DNA of 64,000 bases, taken from positions 62,001 to 126,000 of the forward strand of contig JABFQP010000003.1 in assembly GCA_019685655.1 (NCBI GenBank). Direction: 5' to 3'. Below the pieces are notes generated by a model. That model did not search any database and had not been told where the DNA came from. It was given only the letters and a program-made list of their open reading frames with translations. This document shows, piece after piece, positions 17,271 to 25,394 of the stretch. A program made the position numbers and the translations under genes. The stretch comes from Candidatus Bathyarchaeota archaeon A05DMB-5. Its GTDB lineage: Archaea; Thermoproteota; Bathyarchaeia; Bathyarchaeales; Bathycorpusculaceae. Each line of letters begins with the position of its first letter. The stretch's first letter is position 1.

Positions 17271-17717
17271 ATGAAGTGTCCATATTGCGGGTCTGAAAAC
17301 CTCAAAACCCTCGAAACAAGAGATTCGCCAGACAACACGGTTAGAAGGCGCAAAGAATGCGTAGACTGTGGAAAGCGCTTCACATCCTACGAGTATGTGG
17401 AAATCATAGAGCTCATGGTTCGAAAAAAAGATGATAGAATTGAACGTTTCGACCTTAACAAGATTATCCGCGGGCTTCAGAAAGCATGCGAAAAAAGACC
17501 CGTAACTATGGACCAAATTCACAAGTTAGCGGAACGCGTCCGACAAGACCTTATGCTACACGGCAAAGAAGAAGTTACCTCGCAAGAAATCGGCGACCTC
17601 GTCATGAAATATTTGAAAGGCTTAGACCGTGTAGCATACATACGTTTCGCATCTGTTTACAGGCAATTTGAAGAACCTGAAGACTTTAGAAAAGTGCTCC
17701 TTGAGGTGAAAAAGTGA
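17271..17717 (+). CDS. nrdR: NrdR, repressor of ribonucleotide reductase genes
   Basis: I start at ATG 17271 (M-K-C-P-Y-C-G), the standard NrdR start, rather than the GTG three codons upstream; this gives 148 residues, the family's usual length. The zinc ribbon has C-P-Y-C-G and C-V-D-C-G-K-R-F-T-S-Y-E, followed by an ATP-cone domain (V-R-K-K-D-D-R-I-E-R-F-D-L-N-K-I) that senses dATP/ATP, and the C-terminal A-Y-I-R-F-A-S-V-Y-R-Q-F. Its stop overlaps the nrdD start by 4 bases, so the repressor sits in its own target operon. Confidence 0.92.
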   Translation: MKCPYCGSENLKTLETRDSPDNTVRRRKECVDCGKRFTSYEYVEIIELMVRKKDDRIERFDLNKIIRGLQKACEKRPVTMDQIHKLAERVRQDLMLHGKEEVTSQEIGDLVMKYLKGLDRVAYIRFASVYRQFEEPEDFRKVLLEVKK

Positions 17718-19840
17718 GGTTTGTAAGAAAACGTGACGGAAGATTAGAACCCTTCGACCAAGAACGCATAACAAACGCCATTTGGAAAGCCGCAAAGGCT
17801 GTTGGCGGAAAAGACCGCGAAAAAGCCAAACAGTTAAGCGACAAAGTTGTCGCTGAACTGCAGAAACGTTTTGGAGACGAAGGCGTCCCAACAGTTGAAG
17901 AAATTCAAGACATAGTTGAGAAAACCTTAATTGAAGATGGACATGCACGAACGGCTAAAGCTTACATTCTCTATCGGAAACAGCACCAAGACCTTAGAGA
18001 ATTAGCTGCGCTTTTGAGCTCTGCAGACCTCGTAGACCAATACTTAGACATTGAAGACTGGCGTGTCAAAGAAAACTCAAACATGAGCTATTCACTACAA
18101 GGCTTAAACAATTACTTGTCATCCACAATCATAGCAAAATATTGGATAACACGAATTTACCCGCCAAACATTGCAGAAGCACATTTCAACGGAGACATCC
18201 ACATTCACAACTTAGGCGTCTTGGGACCCTACTGCGTCGGTTGGGACATAAAAGACTTATTACTCTCGGGTTTCGGCGGAGTTCCGGGAAAAATCGAAAG
18301 TAAACCTGCAAAGCACTTCAGAACAGCACTCGGGCAGATTGTAAACTTCTTCTACACTCTCCAAGGCGAAGCCGCAGGCGCTCAAGCCTTCAGCAACTTT
18401 GACACTTACTTGGTTCCCTTCATACGTTACGACGGGTTAAGCCAGAGAGATGTTGAACAAGCGCTTCAAGAATTCTTTTTCAACATGAATGTGCCTACAC
18501 GAGTTGGTTTCCAAACACCCTTTACAAACGTGACTTTGGATTTGAAGATTCCAGATTTCATGGAAGACGAGCAAGTAATCGTAGGTGGAAACGTTGCAGA
18601 TGAGACTTACGGCGACATGCAAAAAGAGATGGACATTTTCAACAGTGCTTACGCGGAAATAATGGGTCAAGGAGACGCCAAAAATAGGGTCTTTACTTTT
18701 CCAATACCCACTTATAATGTGACAAAAGATTTTGACTGGGACTCGCCTATAACACAGAAAATTTTCGAAGTAACCGCCAAATACGGAGTGCCATACTTCT
18801 CCAACTTCATAAACACCGACATGAAACCCGAAGACGTACGCAGCATGTGCTGCCGCCTAAGAATAGACAACAGAGAACTCTACAAACGCGGAGGAGGACT
18901 TTTCGGAGCAAACCCGTTAACAGGCTCAATAGGCGTAGTAACGTTGAACCTTCCAAGAATCGGTTATTTAGCAAAGGATGAAGACGAATTTTTTGAGCGA
19001 CTAGACGCGCTCATGGAAATCGCCAAAACCAGCTTAGAAATAAAACGCAAAGGTTTGGAGAACTTCACGGAAAACGGTTTATACCCATACTCAAGGCGTT
19101 ACCTGCGTAATGTTAAAGAAACCTACGGAAAATACTGGAAGAACCATTTCTCAACAATAGGTTTGATTGGCTTAAACGAAGCTGTTCTGAACCTTCTTGG
19201 ATGCAACATAGTTTCGCATGAGGGCTTAAGCTTTGCAGTTGAAGTGTTAAGTTTTATGCGTGAAAGACTGGTTGAGTATCAAGAGGAGACAGGAAACATT
19301 TACAACCTCGAGGCAACACCCGCAGAGGGAACAAGCTACAGGCTTGCACGCCTGGACAAAAAACGATATCCAGACATAATTGTAGCTAACGAGAAATATT
19401 TGGCGAAAGACGCAGAACCATTCTATACAAACTCTTCGCAGTTGCCAGTGGACTATGAAGGTGACTTGTTCGAAGCTTTGGAACATCAAGAACAACTTCA
19501 GACGCTCTATACTGGCGGAACAGTCTTTCACATCTACTTAGGTGAAAGACTCTACTCATGGAAAGCCGCGGCAGAACTCATTCGCAAAGTGACTTGGAAC
19601 TCGCGTTTGCCTTACTTCACGTTGACGCCAACATTCAGCATATGCCCCACACACGGCTACGTAAACGGCGAACACCGGCAATGCCCAACATGCGGCGCAA
19701 ACTGCGAAGTCTATTCACGAGTGGTCGGCTACCTGCGCCCAGTTGACCAATGGAACGACGGAAAACAAGCAGAATTCGCCATACGCAAGACCTTTGACAA
19801 ATCCGCCGTCGTGCCCGCAGTTGCAACAGTGCCTGCGTGA
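17714..19840 (+). CDS. nrdD: Anaerobic ribonucleoside-triphosphate reductase
   Basis: The 708-residue enzyme reduces ribonucleotides to deoxyribonucleotides without oxygen using a glycyl radical. An ATP-cone at about 1-90 (F-V-R-K-R-D-G-R-L-E-P-F) gives allosteric control. The barrel follows, with H-I-H-N-L and C-R-L-R-I-D-N. The C-terminus has the zinc site C-P-T-H-G ... C-P-T-C-G-A-N-C and the radical site R-V-V-G672-Y-L-R-P. The GTG start overlaps nrdR. It needs the activase encoded 12 bases downstream. Confidence 0.95.
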   Translation: MRFVRKRDGRLEPFDQERITNAIWKAAKAVGGKDREKAKQLSDKVVAELQKRFGDEGVPTVEEIQDIVEKTLIEDGHARTAKAYILYRKQHQDLRELAALLSSADLVDQYLDIEDWRVKENSNMSYSLQGLNNYLSSTIIAKYWITRIYPPNIAEAHFNGDIHIHNLGVLGPYCVGWDIKDLLLSGFGGVPGKIESKPAKHFRTALGQIVNFFYTLQGEAAGAQAFSNFDTYLVPFIRYDGLSQRDVEQALQEFFFNMNVPTRVGFQTPFTNVTLDLKIPDFMEDEQVIVGGNVADETYGDMQKEMDIFNSAYAEIMGQGDAKNRVFTFPIPTYNVTKDFDWDSPITQKIFEVTAKYGVPYFSNFINTDMKPEDVRSMCCRLRIDNRELYKRGGGLFGANPLTGSIGVVTLNLPRIGYLAKDEDEFFERLDALMEIAKTSLEIKRKGLENFTENGLYPYSRRYLRNVKETYGKYWKNHFSTIGLIGLNEAVLNLLGCNIVSHEGLSFAVEVLSFMRERLVEYQEETGNIYNLEATPAEGTSYRLARLDKKRYPDIIVANEKYLAKDAEPFYTNSSQLPVDYEGDLFEALEHQEQLQTLYTGGTVFHIYLGERLYSWKAAAELIRKVTWNSRLPYFTLTPTFSICPTHGYVNGEHRQCPTCGANCEVYSRVVGYLRPVDQWNDGKQAEFAIRKTFDKSAVVPAVATVPA

Positions 19841-19852
19841 GAGAAAAACACT

Positions 19853-20530
19853 ATGAAATTCAGTGGCATACAAAAAACAAGCCTCTTAGACTTCCCAAAC
19901 AGAATATCCTCCGTATTATTCACGCCAGGCTGCAATTTACGTTGCCCGTTCTGTCACAATTGGCGAATAGTTATAGACCCTAAACCGCCATTTTTGCAAG
20001 AAGAGGCTGCGCTTAAGATTTTGGAGAGCCGCAAGAGGTTCGTGGATGCTGTTGTTGTGACTGGCGGCGAGCCAACAATGCATAAGGAAATGCCACGTTT
20101 TCTGAAGAAACTTAAAGCGAAGGGTTTCTCGGTTAAGCTTGACACGAACGGATTTTATCCGAAAGTGCTGGAAGAATGCTTACCATATGTGGATTATGTG
20201 GCGTTGGATGTGAAAACTTCTCTGGAAAAGTATCCACGTCTAGGCGCGAAAGATGTCTCACCGTTGCTGCAAACTATTGAAATTCTGAAAACTGGAAAGG
20301 TAGAATACGAATTTAGAACGACGGCAGTTCCAAGCTTCGTTGACGCTGAAGACTTACACAAAATAGCTGAACTCGCAGAAGGTGTAAAAATCTTTGCTTT
20401 TCAACAGTTTATTCCAGAAGACACTTTGGACAAAAACTTTCACACTGTTAAGCCTTACTCGCCAGAACACATCAGCAAATTCGCTGATGCCATGAAGGAA
20501 TATGTTGGAAACGTAATACTGCGAATCTAA
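19853..20530 (+). CDS. nrdG: NrdD-activating radical SAM enzyme
   Basis: The 225-residue enzyme generates the glycyl radical on NrdD with S-adenosylmethionine. The iron-sulfur motif is T-P-G-C-N-L-R-C-P-F-C-H-N-W, the classical CX3CX2C, followed by the SAM-binding T-G-G-E-P-T and a conserved L-D-T-N-G-F strand. It lies 12 bases after nrdD in the same operon. Length and motifs fit the pyruvate formate-lyase/NrdD activase family. Confidence 0.92.
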   Translation: MKFSGIQKTSLLDFPNRISSVLFTPGCNLRCPFCHNWRIVIDPKPPFLQEEAALKILESRKRFVDAVVVTGGEPTMHKEMPRFLKKLKAKGFSVKLDTNGFYPKVLEECLPYVDYVALDVKTSLEKYPRLGAKDVSPLLQTIEILKTGKVEYEFRTTAVPSFVDAEDLHKIAELAEGVKIFAFQQFIPEDTLDKNFHTVKPYSPEHISKFADAMKEYVGNVILRI

Positions 20531-20588
20531 GGGCTCAAAGAGGAATTTGAATTTTCTATTATAAACCATCACAGAGAAGGCTTCAAGT

Positions 20589-21302
20589 ATGAAAGACACT
20601 GTGCTATTTGACCTTGGCAACACTTTAGCCTATTATTTTGAAAGGCACGAGTTTCCAGAGATTCTCAAACAAGCCATCACTGAAGTGCAGACGTATCTTC
20701 GCAAAAAGAATCTTCTTCGGGTGACTTCTGATGTCATGTGGAATAAAGTGAAGGAAGAAAATTATGAAGCTAACGATTACCGCGTTAGACCCTTAGAAGA
20801 GCGGCTTATTCGAATTTTTCAAGTAGCTGATTTGGCACGGTATAATGAAGTTGTTAGGGACATGTGTTGCTGTTTCATGAAGCCGATTTTTGCCAGAAGT
20901 TATCTTTATGAGGATACATTACCAACCCTCAAGGAGTTGAGGACTGAAGGCTACAAGATTGCTATTGTTTCCAACACGACATGGGGCAGTCCCGCTTTTC
21001 TTTGGCGGGAAGAAATAGAACGGTTAGGCTTAAGCAAATATACGGATGCCGCTGTTTTCTGCAGAGATGTGGGATGGCGAAAACCAGCAAAACAAATTTT
21101 TGAATACACGCTAGAGAAGTTGCAATCGCTACCGCAAAACTGTGTTTTCGTCGGCGACGACCCACGATGGGACCAGGTGGGACCGCGCAATGTTGGAATA
21201 ACGCCAATAATCATAGACCGCAAAAGAATAGCACAGCAAGTAGAGGAAGTATATTACATCAGAAGCCTTTACGAACTGCCAAGCAAATTGAAGAGCCTTT
21301 AA
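20589..21302 (+). CDS. HAD-superfamily hydrolase
   Basis: The 237-residue protein carries the HAD motifs: V-L-F-D-L-G-N-T-L at the N-terminus (the second Asp of the usual DxD is Gly, as in several family members), a helical cap, I-V-S-N-T-T as motif II, Lys in W-R-K-P-A-K as motif III and F-V-G-D-D-P as motif IV. A small-molecule phosphatase or haloacid dehalogenase-like activity is likely. The missing motif-I acid may reduce phosphatase activity. Confidence 0.75.
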   Translation: MKDTVLFDLGNTLAYYFERHEFPEILKQAITEVQTYLRKKNLLRVTSDVMWNKVKEENYEANDYRVRPLEERLIRIFQVADLARYNEVVRDMCCCFMKPIFARSYLYEDTLPTLKELRTEGYKIAIVSNTTWGSPAFLWREEIERLGLSKYTDAAVFCRDVGWRKPAKQIFEYTLEKLQSLPQNCVFVGDDPRWDQVGPRNVGITPIIIDRKRIAQQVEEVYYIRSLYELPSKLKSL

Positions 21303-21376
21303 CTGCAAAGCGTAAAGTTTAAAGGTTTAAGGCTTCGTTTAGGTTTCGAATGTTCCACTAATTAGAGGTTTATGAT

Positions 21377-21928
21377 TTGAGCAAAGAAGAGGAAAGCATA
21401 GAGGAACGCAAAGCTAAAGTTCTAATAAAACTCCGCGGCTACAAGCTCATAAAAAAAGAGAAACATAAGGAAGCCACAAGCTTCATTGTTGACATTCCAA
21501 AAGAAAAAGAAAAAGCCATCATATGGTGTATTCCAGAAGAAGCCACTGTAGGCATAACAGACATCAACCGCCTACAGAAAGCCATGAAAGACGCAGACAT
21601 TGAAAGAGGCATAATAATCACTGGCGGAAGATACACACACGCCGTAAAACAGAGCGCTAAAAAGAAGAAAATCGAGCTTCTGCCCAAAACCTTCCCAGTT
21701 TTCGACCTCTTCGAACATAAGCTTGTTCCAAAACATGAAATCATAACAGAAGAGGAAAAGAAACAGTTGCTTGCACAGTATAAGGTTGAGCCTTACCAGT
21801 TGCCCCAGATTAAGGCTTCAGACCCAGCTGTTAAAGCGATAGGTGCTAAACCCGGCGATATACTGCGCATAATTAGGAAAAGTGCAACTGCAGGCGAGCA
21901 CATAGCTTACCGCTACGTAGTAGAATAG
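21377..21928 (+). CDS. rpoH: RNA polymerase subunit H (Rpb5-like) with an N-terminal domain
   Basis: Residues 112-183 are the RpoH/Rpb5 C-terminal module: H-K-L-V-P-K-H, the K-K-Q-L-L-A-Q-Y helix, [20 protein letters not shown] and the final Y-R-Y-V-V. Typical archaeal RpoH is only about 75-85 residues. Here a further about 110 residues precede it (L-R-G-Y-K-L ... G-I-T-D-I-N ... [10 protein letters not shown]), a restriction-endonuclease-like layout similar to the jaw domain of eukaryotic Rpb5. It starts at TTG 21377. It is not next to rpoB, the usual archaeal neighbour. Confidence 0.8.
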   Translation: MSKEEESIEERKAKVLIKLRGYKLIKKEKHKEATSFIVDIPKEKEKAIIWCIPEEATVGITDINRLQKAMKDADIERGIIITGGRYTHAVKQSAKKKKIELLPKTFPVFDLFEHKLVPKHEIITEEEKKQLLAQYKVEPYQLPQIKASDPAVKAIGAKPGDILRIIRKSATAGEHIAYRYVVE

Positions 21929-21939
21929 GCTTGTTTGTC

Positions 21940-22287
21940 TCATAATTTTAGTTGTTTTTCTTCTTCGATAACCTTCTTAAAATGGCGCTCTGCACGTTTA
22001 TACTCACTTAACAAAGTTTTGCCAAGCTTAGTTAGCCTTGCACCTCCACCTCCAGATTTGCCGCCTCTGTATGTTTGTATTATTGGTTCGCCGAGGATTT
22101 TTTCCATTTTTTGCAAGTAACTCCACACGTAACGATAGGACATGCCAAGTTTTCTTGCAGCTTTTGAAATAGACTGTTCCTCTTCTATCTGCTCTAAAAT
22201 TTCAGCTCCGCCCTTGCCTAGAACGGGTTTTCCTTCATAATCTATCCATATTTTGCATGAAAGCTTGAGCGTTTTTTGGGTGGACAT
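21940..22287 (-). CDS. ModE-type molybdate/tungstate-responsive regulator
   Basis: The 115-residue protein is the N-terminal winged helix of the ModE/LysR type: L-E-Q-I-E-E-E-Q-S-I-S-K-A-A-R-K-L-G-M-S-Y-R-Y-V-W-S-Y-L, then the Gly-rich G-G-K-S-G-G-G-G-A-R-L-T that is diagnostic of ModE. The C-terminal molybdate-binding TOBE domain is absent, as in many archaeal forms, so direct metal sensing is uncertain. It is divergent from the anion exporter gene, which may be its target. Confidence 0.8.
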   Translation of the reverse strand: MSTQKTLKLSCKIWIDYEGKPVLGKGGAEILEQIEEEQSISKAARKLGMSYRYVWSYLQKMEKILGEPIIQTYRGGKSGGGGARLTKLGKTLLSEYKRAERHFKKVIEEEKQLKL

Positions 22288-22312
22288 GCGTTTAGTGGTA
22301 TTTGTTGCGTTA

Positions 22313-22322
22313 TGCTTATAAG
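22313..22322 (-). promoter_or_regulatory. TATA box of the ModE-type gene
   Basis: CTTATAAG at 22315-22322 reads the same on both strands. On the minus strand it lies about 25-30 bases before ATG 22287, which would give a leaderless transcript. Two CGTTATG copies flank it and might be regulator half-sites shared with the divergent exporter gene. Confidence 0.35.
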
Positions 22323-22333
22323 TTTACTTCGTT

Positions 22334-23176
22334 ATGACTAACAGAACATATCGAAACTTGGGAGGCAGCAACATCCTTAACAATTCACAAGTATCCGCGG
22401 AAAAAATAACATCGGCATTATTTTTTGGCTTTCTCATGGGAGCAGCAGCAGGCTTAATTGGGGTAGGTGGAGGAGAATTCCGCATTCCCATACTACTTTA
22501 CGTGCTTGGGCTTCCCGTCATAACGGCAATCGCAGTCAATCTACTTATTGGACTATTAACAGTGCTAGTTTCATTTTTGAGAAGAATCCAACTGAAACCT
22601 CTAAATGGGCACGCAATCAACGTCGGCTTGGCTATGTCTATAGGCTCAATTGGAGGCGCCTATTTAGGAGCGTTATTAACTGACAAGATTCCTGAAAAAC
22701 CATTAAAAAAGATATTAGCTGTTTTTTTGGTTATTATCGGATTGAAAATTGGGCTTGAACCTTTCATTCATATTCCCTTGCCGCCACTCACGCTCACGCT
22801 GGATATGTGGCAAGAAACAGCGTTTTCTATTCTAATAGGCATCATTATAGGAGTTATTTCTGGAACGTTAGGAGTTGCTGGCGGCGAATTTCGCATTCCA
22901 GCATTAATCTACCTTTTCAGTTTTGACATAGTTGTCGCTGGAACAACGAGCCTTCTGGTTTCCATACCCACCGTTGCGATGGGATTCGTTAAACATAATC
23001 AGATGGGTCACACAAACCGCGGAGCCACAATAATTGCAATATTAATGGGCTTGGGGTCGGTATTTGGTGCTTTGATAGGCGCGTCTTATGCAAATGTTAT
23101 AGAACAGGATATTCTAAAAGTGTTGTTGGGCATAATTCTTATCTTGGCGACTGTGCGGATGGTTACAAAGCCTTAA
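22334..23176 (+). CDS. TauE/SafE-family anion exporter
   Basis: The 280-residue membrane protein has about eight helices in two repeats. Each repeat opens with the same Gly-rich motif (L-I-G-V-G-G-G-E-F-R-I-P and L-G-V-A-G-G-E-F-R-I-P), the hallmark of the family. Members export sulfite, sulfoacetate or related anions. The divergent ModE-type gene 46 bases away suggests the cargo could be an oxyanion such as molybdate, tungstate or sulfite; that is inference. Confidence 0.85.
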   Translation: MTNRTYRNLGGSNILNNSQVSAEKITSALFFGFLMGAAAGLIGVGGGEFRIPILLYVLGLPVITAIAVNLLIGLLTVLVSFLRRIQLKPLNGHAINVGLAMSIGSIGGAYLGALLTDKIPEKPLKKILAVFLVIIGLKIGLEPFIHIPLPPLTLTLDMWQETAFSILIGIIIGVISGTLGVAGGEFRIPALIYLFSFDIVVAGTTSLLVSIPTVAMGFVKHNQMGHTNRGATIIAILMGLGSVFGALIGASYANVIEQDILKVLLGIILILATVRMVTKP

Positions 23177-23177
23177 G

Positions 23178-23429
23178 CTACTCTTTAGCTCCTTCGATAG
23201 AAGCTCCTTTTTTCATGTTTTTCTCGTTAATCAACTCGTACAAAATAACCAGTGCTTCGCCTAAAGGTATTCTTAATCTTGCAGCTAATTGGGCGGGGTT
23301 GATGTCTGGTTTTTCGTTTAGAACTGCTTCTCTTGTGTAAGCTTTATGATGAGGGTACATAACAAGCGCGTGAACTGTTTCAACGAGTATTGGCCACAAT
23401 TTTTCTTTTGTGTAATCCTCAATGCTCAT
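23178..23429 (-). CDS. Small helical DNA-binding-like protein
   Basis: The 83-residue protein ends with a helix-turn-helix-like segment (I-N-P-A-Q-L-A-A-R-L-R-I-P-L-G-E-A-L-V-I-L-Y-E-L) preceded by helices rich in aromatic residues. It is convergent with the exporter gene, one base from its stop. The family is not recognised; a winged-helix regulator is likely. Confidence 0.5.
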   Translation of the reverse strand: MSIEDYTKEKLWPILVETVHALVMYPHHKAYTREAVLNEKPDINPAQLAARLRIPLGEALVILYELINEKNMKKGASIEGAKE

Positions 23430-23575
23430 ACTCCATCAATAAAGCTAATATTATGTGAAGTGGGTTATTCAGTTTACCCTTCTTATGGATTTTGTTAAGG
23501 CTGATAGTTGCATAACAAAGTTTATTTCCGTCCAAACGTTTTAGGATTAAACTCCCAAAAAGTGAAGGATACGCT

Positions 23576-24262
23576 ATGATTAAGGCTGTAGTCTTTGACC
23601 TTGACGGAACACTTGCAAGTTTCAATGTAGATTATAGAGCCGTAAGAGCAGAAGTTAGGAGTTTCCTCGTAAAGAAAGGCTTGCCAGCTTCAGTTCTATC
23701 CATAAACGAAAGCATTTTCGAAATGTTGAAAAAAGCTGAAATTTTCCTCAAAAATAATGGTAAACCAGAAAAGGCGTTTATGGAAATTCGGAAGAAAGCT
23801 TTGGAGATAGCTGAAAAATACGAGTTGGAAGCGGCGAAAACTACGAGCTTGCTGTCTGGCGTTTTAGAAACGTTGAAAAGTCTGAAGAAAATGGGTTTGA
23901 AGCTGGGATTGTGCACGATAAACAGTGAAAAATCAACCGACTACATTTTGAAAAGGTTTAAAATAGCAGAGTTTTTTGATGCGGTAACTCCACGCGACAG
24001 TGTGAAGTATGTTAAGCCAAATGTTGAGCATTTAGAGGCAACTTTAAAGGCTTTGGAGGCTAACCCTGAAGAGACTATGGTTGTTGGAGACGGCGTTGGC
24101 GACATGAAGTGCGCAAGGGAAATGAAAGCAATTGCTGTGGGATTGCCAACTGGTGTTTCTTCTCCCAAAGAGCTAGTTGGTTCTGGCGCGAACTATTTTG
24201 TTACGTCGATTACGGATTTGCCAACACTTATAGAATACATCAATAAGACACCAGAAGCATAA
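23576..24262 (+). CDS. HAD phosphatase (phosphoglycolate phosphatase-like)
   Basis: The 228-residue protein has all four HAD motifs: V-V-F-D-L-D-G-T-L at the N-terminus, L-C-T-I-N-S near 105, the Lys in Y-V-K-P-N, and V-V-G-D-G-V-G-D-M. A helical cap is inserted after motif I. It belongs to the group that includes phosphoglycolate phosphatase and removes phosphate from a small metabolite not identifiable here. Confidence 0.85.
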   Translation: MIKAVVFDLDGTLASFNVDYRAVRAEVRSFLVKKGLPASVLSINESIFEMLKKAEIFLKNNGKPEKAFMEIRKKALEIAEKYELEAAKTTSLLSGVLETLKSLKKMGLKLGLCTINSEKSTDYILKRFKIAEFFDAVTPRDSVKYVKPNVEHLEATLKALEANPEETMVVGDGVGDMKCAREMKAIAVGLPTGVSSPKELVGSGANYFVTSITDLPTLIEYINKTPEA

Positions 24263-24282
24263 GGAGTATTAGATAAAAGTCT

Positions 24283-24942
24283 TTACGGAGTAGCTTTTTG
24301 CACTTGATAAGTCACGCACCAGAAGCACTTGCCATAAAACACGCTTTTTCTATCAAATCCACTGTCATATTTACTGAAAATTTCCACAAGTTCTTCACTA
24401 GAAAAATAATTTTTAAGAATTAAGTGTTCGCTTCCATTCTTCAGTTTCCTCAGTTTATACGTGTCTTCTTCTCCTTTCCTAAGCACTAATGTTCCTCCAA
24501 CACCCGGAACGTAAACGTTGTCCGCAATGAACACTTTAGAGCCGCTTTGTAAAATTCGATGAAACCCTTGCATGAAACGGTCAATTTTGCTTTTTGGAAT
24601 GTGTGAAAACCAGAAATTCGCTAATCCCCCATTAAATGCGCTTTCTTTAAAGGCTAAAGCATACGCGTCTTCCTTACAGAAAGAAACGGGACATTCATAA
24701 TGTTTCCTTTTTGCAATTTCCAGCATTTCTTGTGCAAAATCTATCGCTACTATGCTATGTGCGGTTTTTGACAGAATCTGCGTCCAATACCCAGTTCCAC
24801 ACGCTATTTCAAGAACCTTTCTGCCCTTCAATGTCTTTCTTAACACGCTTGCTAAAATTTGCAGTTCTTCTCGTCGAACTGGGTCGTCTCGGTGATAAAT
24901 TTCTTCATATTCCTCTGCGCGCCTTCTGTAATATTTTTCCAT
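24283..24942 (-). CDS. SAM-dependent methyltransferase
   Basis: The 219-residue class I methyltransferase has the SAM motif V-L-E-I-A-C-G-T-G-Y-W-T near residue 40, an acidic residue in I-V-A-I-D-F-A, and the F-K-E-S-A-F-N-G-G motif. The N-terminus (Y-Y-R-R-R-A-E-E-Y) is typical of the Methyltransf_11/25 type. The substrate is unknown. It is convergent with the HAD phosphatase. Confidence 0.85.
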   Translation of the reverse strand: MEKYYRRRAEEYEEIYHRDDPVRREELQILASVLRKTLKGRKVLEIACGTGYWTQILSKTAHSIVAIDFAQEMLEIAKRKHYECPVSFCKEDAYALAFKESAFNGGLANFWFSHIPKSKIDRFMQGFHRILQSGSKVFIADNVYVPGVGGTLVLRKGEEDTYKLRKLKNGSEHLILKNYFSSEELVEIFSKYDSGFDRKSVFYGKCFWCVTYQVQKATP

Positions 24943-24988
24943 GGCAATCGCAAAAAAGGTAAGATTTAAACTGCTTAAATGTTATGTT

Positions 24989-25390
24989 CTAAGCTGGCTT
25001 GAAGAAGTATCTGGGCCATTGTGGCCATTGTTGAGTCGCTGCGCATGTTCCAAAGTCCATCGTGAGCGGCATTCCTATCTTTATGTGTTCTGGAGAAGCC
25101 CTTATCATTCCTGGAATTTTTACGCCATTTTCAAGTTGCACTATACCTACAGCGTATGGAGCCATTCCCTGAAATTGTGAAGGTGCCACGTGAATGACTG
25201 TGTATGTTAAAAGTTTCCCTTTAGGCGAGAGTTCAATCCATTCAAAATCTTTTGAGAAGCAGCTGTCACATAAGGGTCTCGGCGGAAGGTGCACTTTTCC
25301 GCATTTTCTGCATTTTGCGCCCATGAGTTTTCCTTGAAGTAAGTGCTTGTAAAACTGTTCTATAGTGAAGGCTTGAATTTGCTCCGCCAT
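24989..25390 (-). CDS. DUF35 Zn-ribbon/OB-fold acyl-CoA-binding protein, copy 1
   Basis: I start at ATG 25390 (M-A-E-Q-I-Q), four bases after the thiolase stop, giving 133 residues. The zinc ribbon is C-R-K-C-G-K-V-H-L-P-P-R-P-L-C-D-S-C, followed by an OB fold (G-K-L-L-T-Y-T-V-I-H-V, P-Y-A-V-G-I-V-Q-L-E-N-G). DUF35 proteins bridge thiolases and HMG-CoA synthase in archaea, passing the acyl-CoA intermediate. Here it pairs with the thiolase encoded just upstream. Confidence 0.88.
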   Translation of the reverse strand: MAEQIQAFTIEQFYKHLLQGKLMGAKCRKCGKVHLPPRPLCDSCFSKDFEWIELSPKGKLLTYTVIHVAPSQFQGMAPYAVGIVQLENGVKIPGMIRASPEHIKIGMPLTMDFGTCAATQQWPQWPRYFFKPA

Positions 25391-25394
25391 TGTT

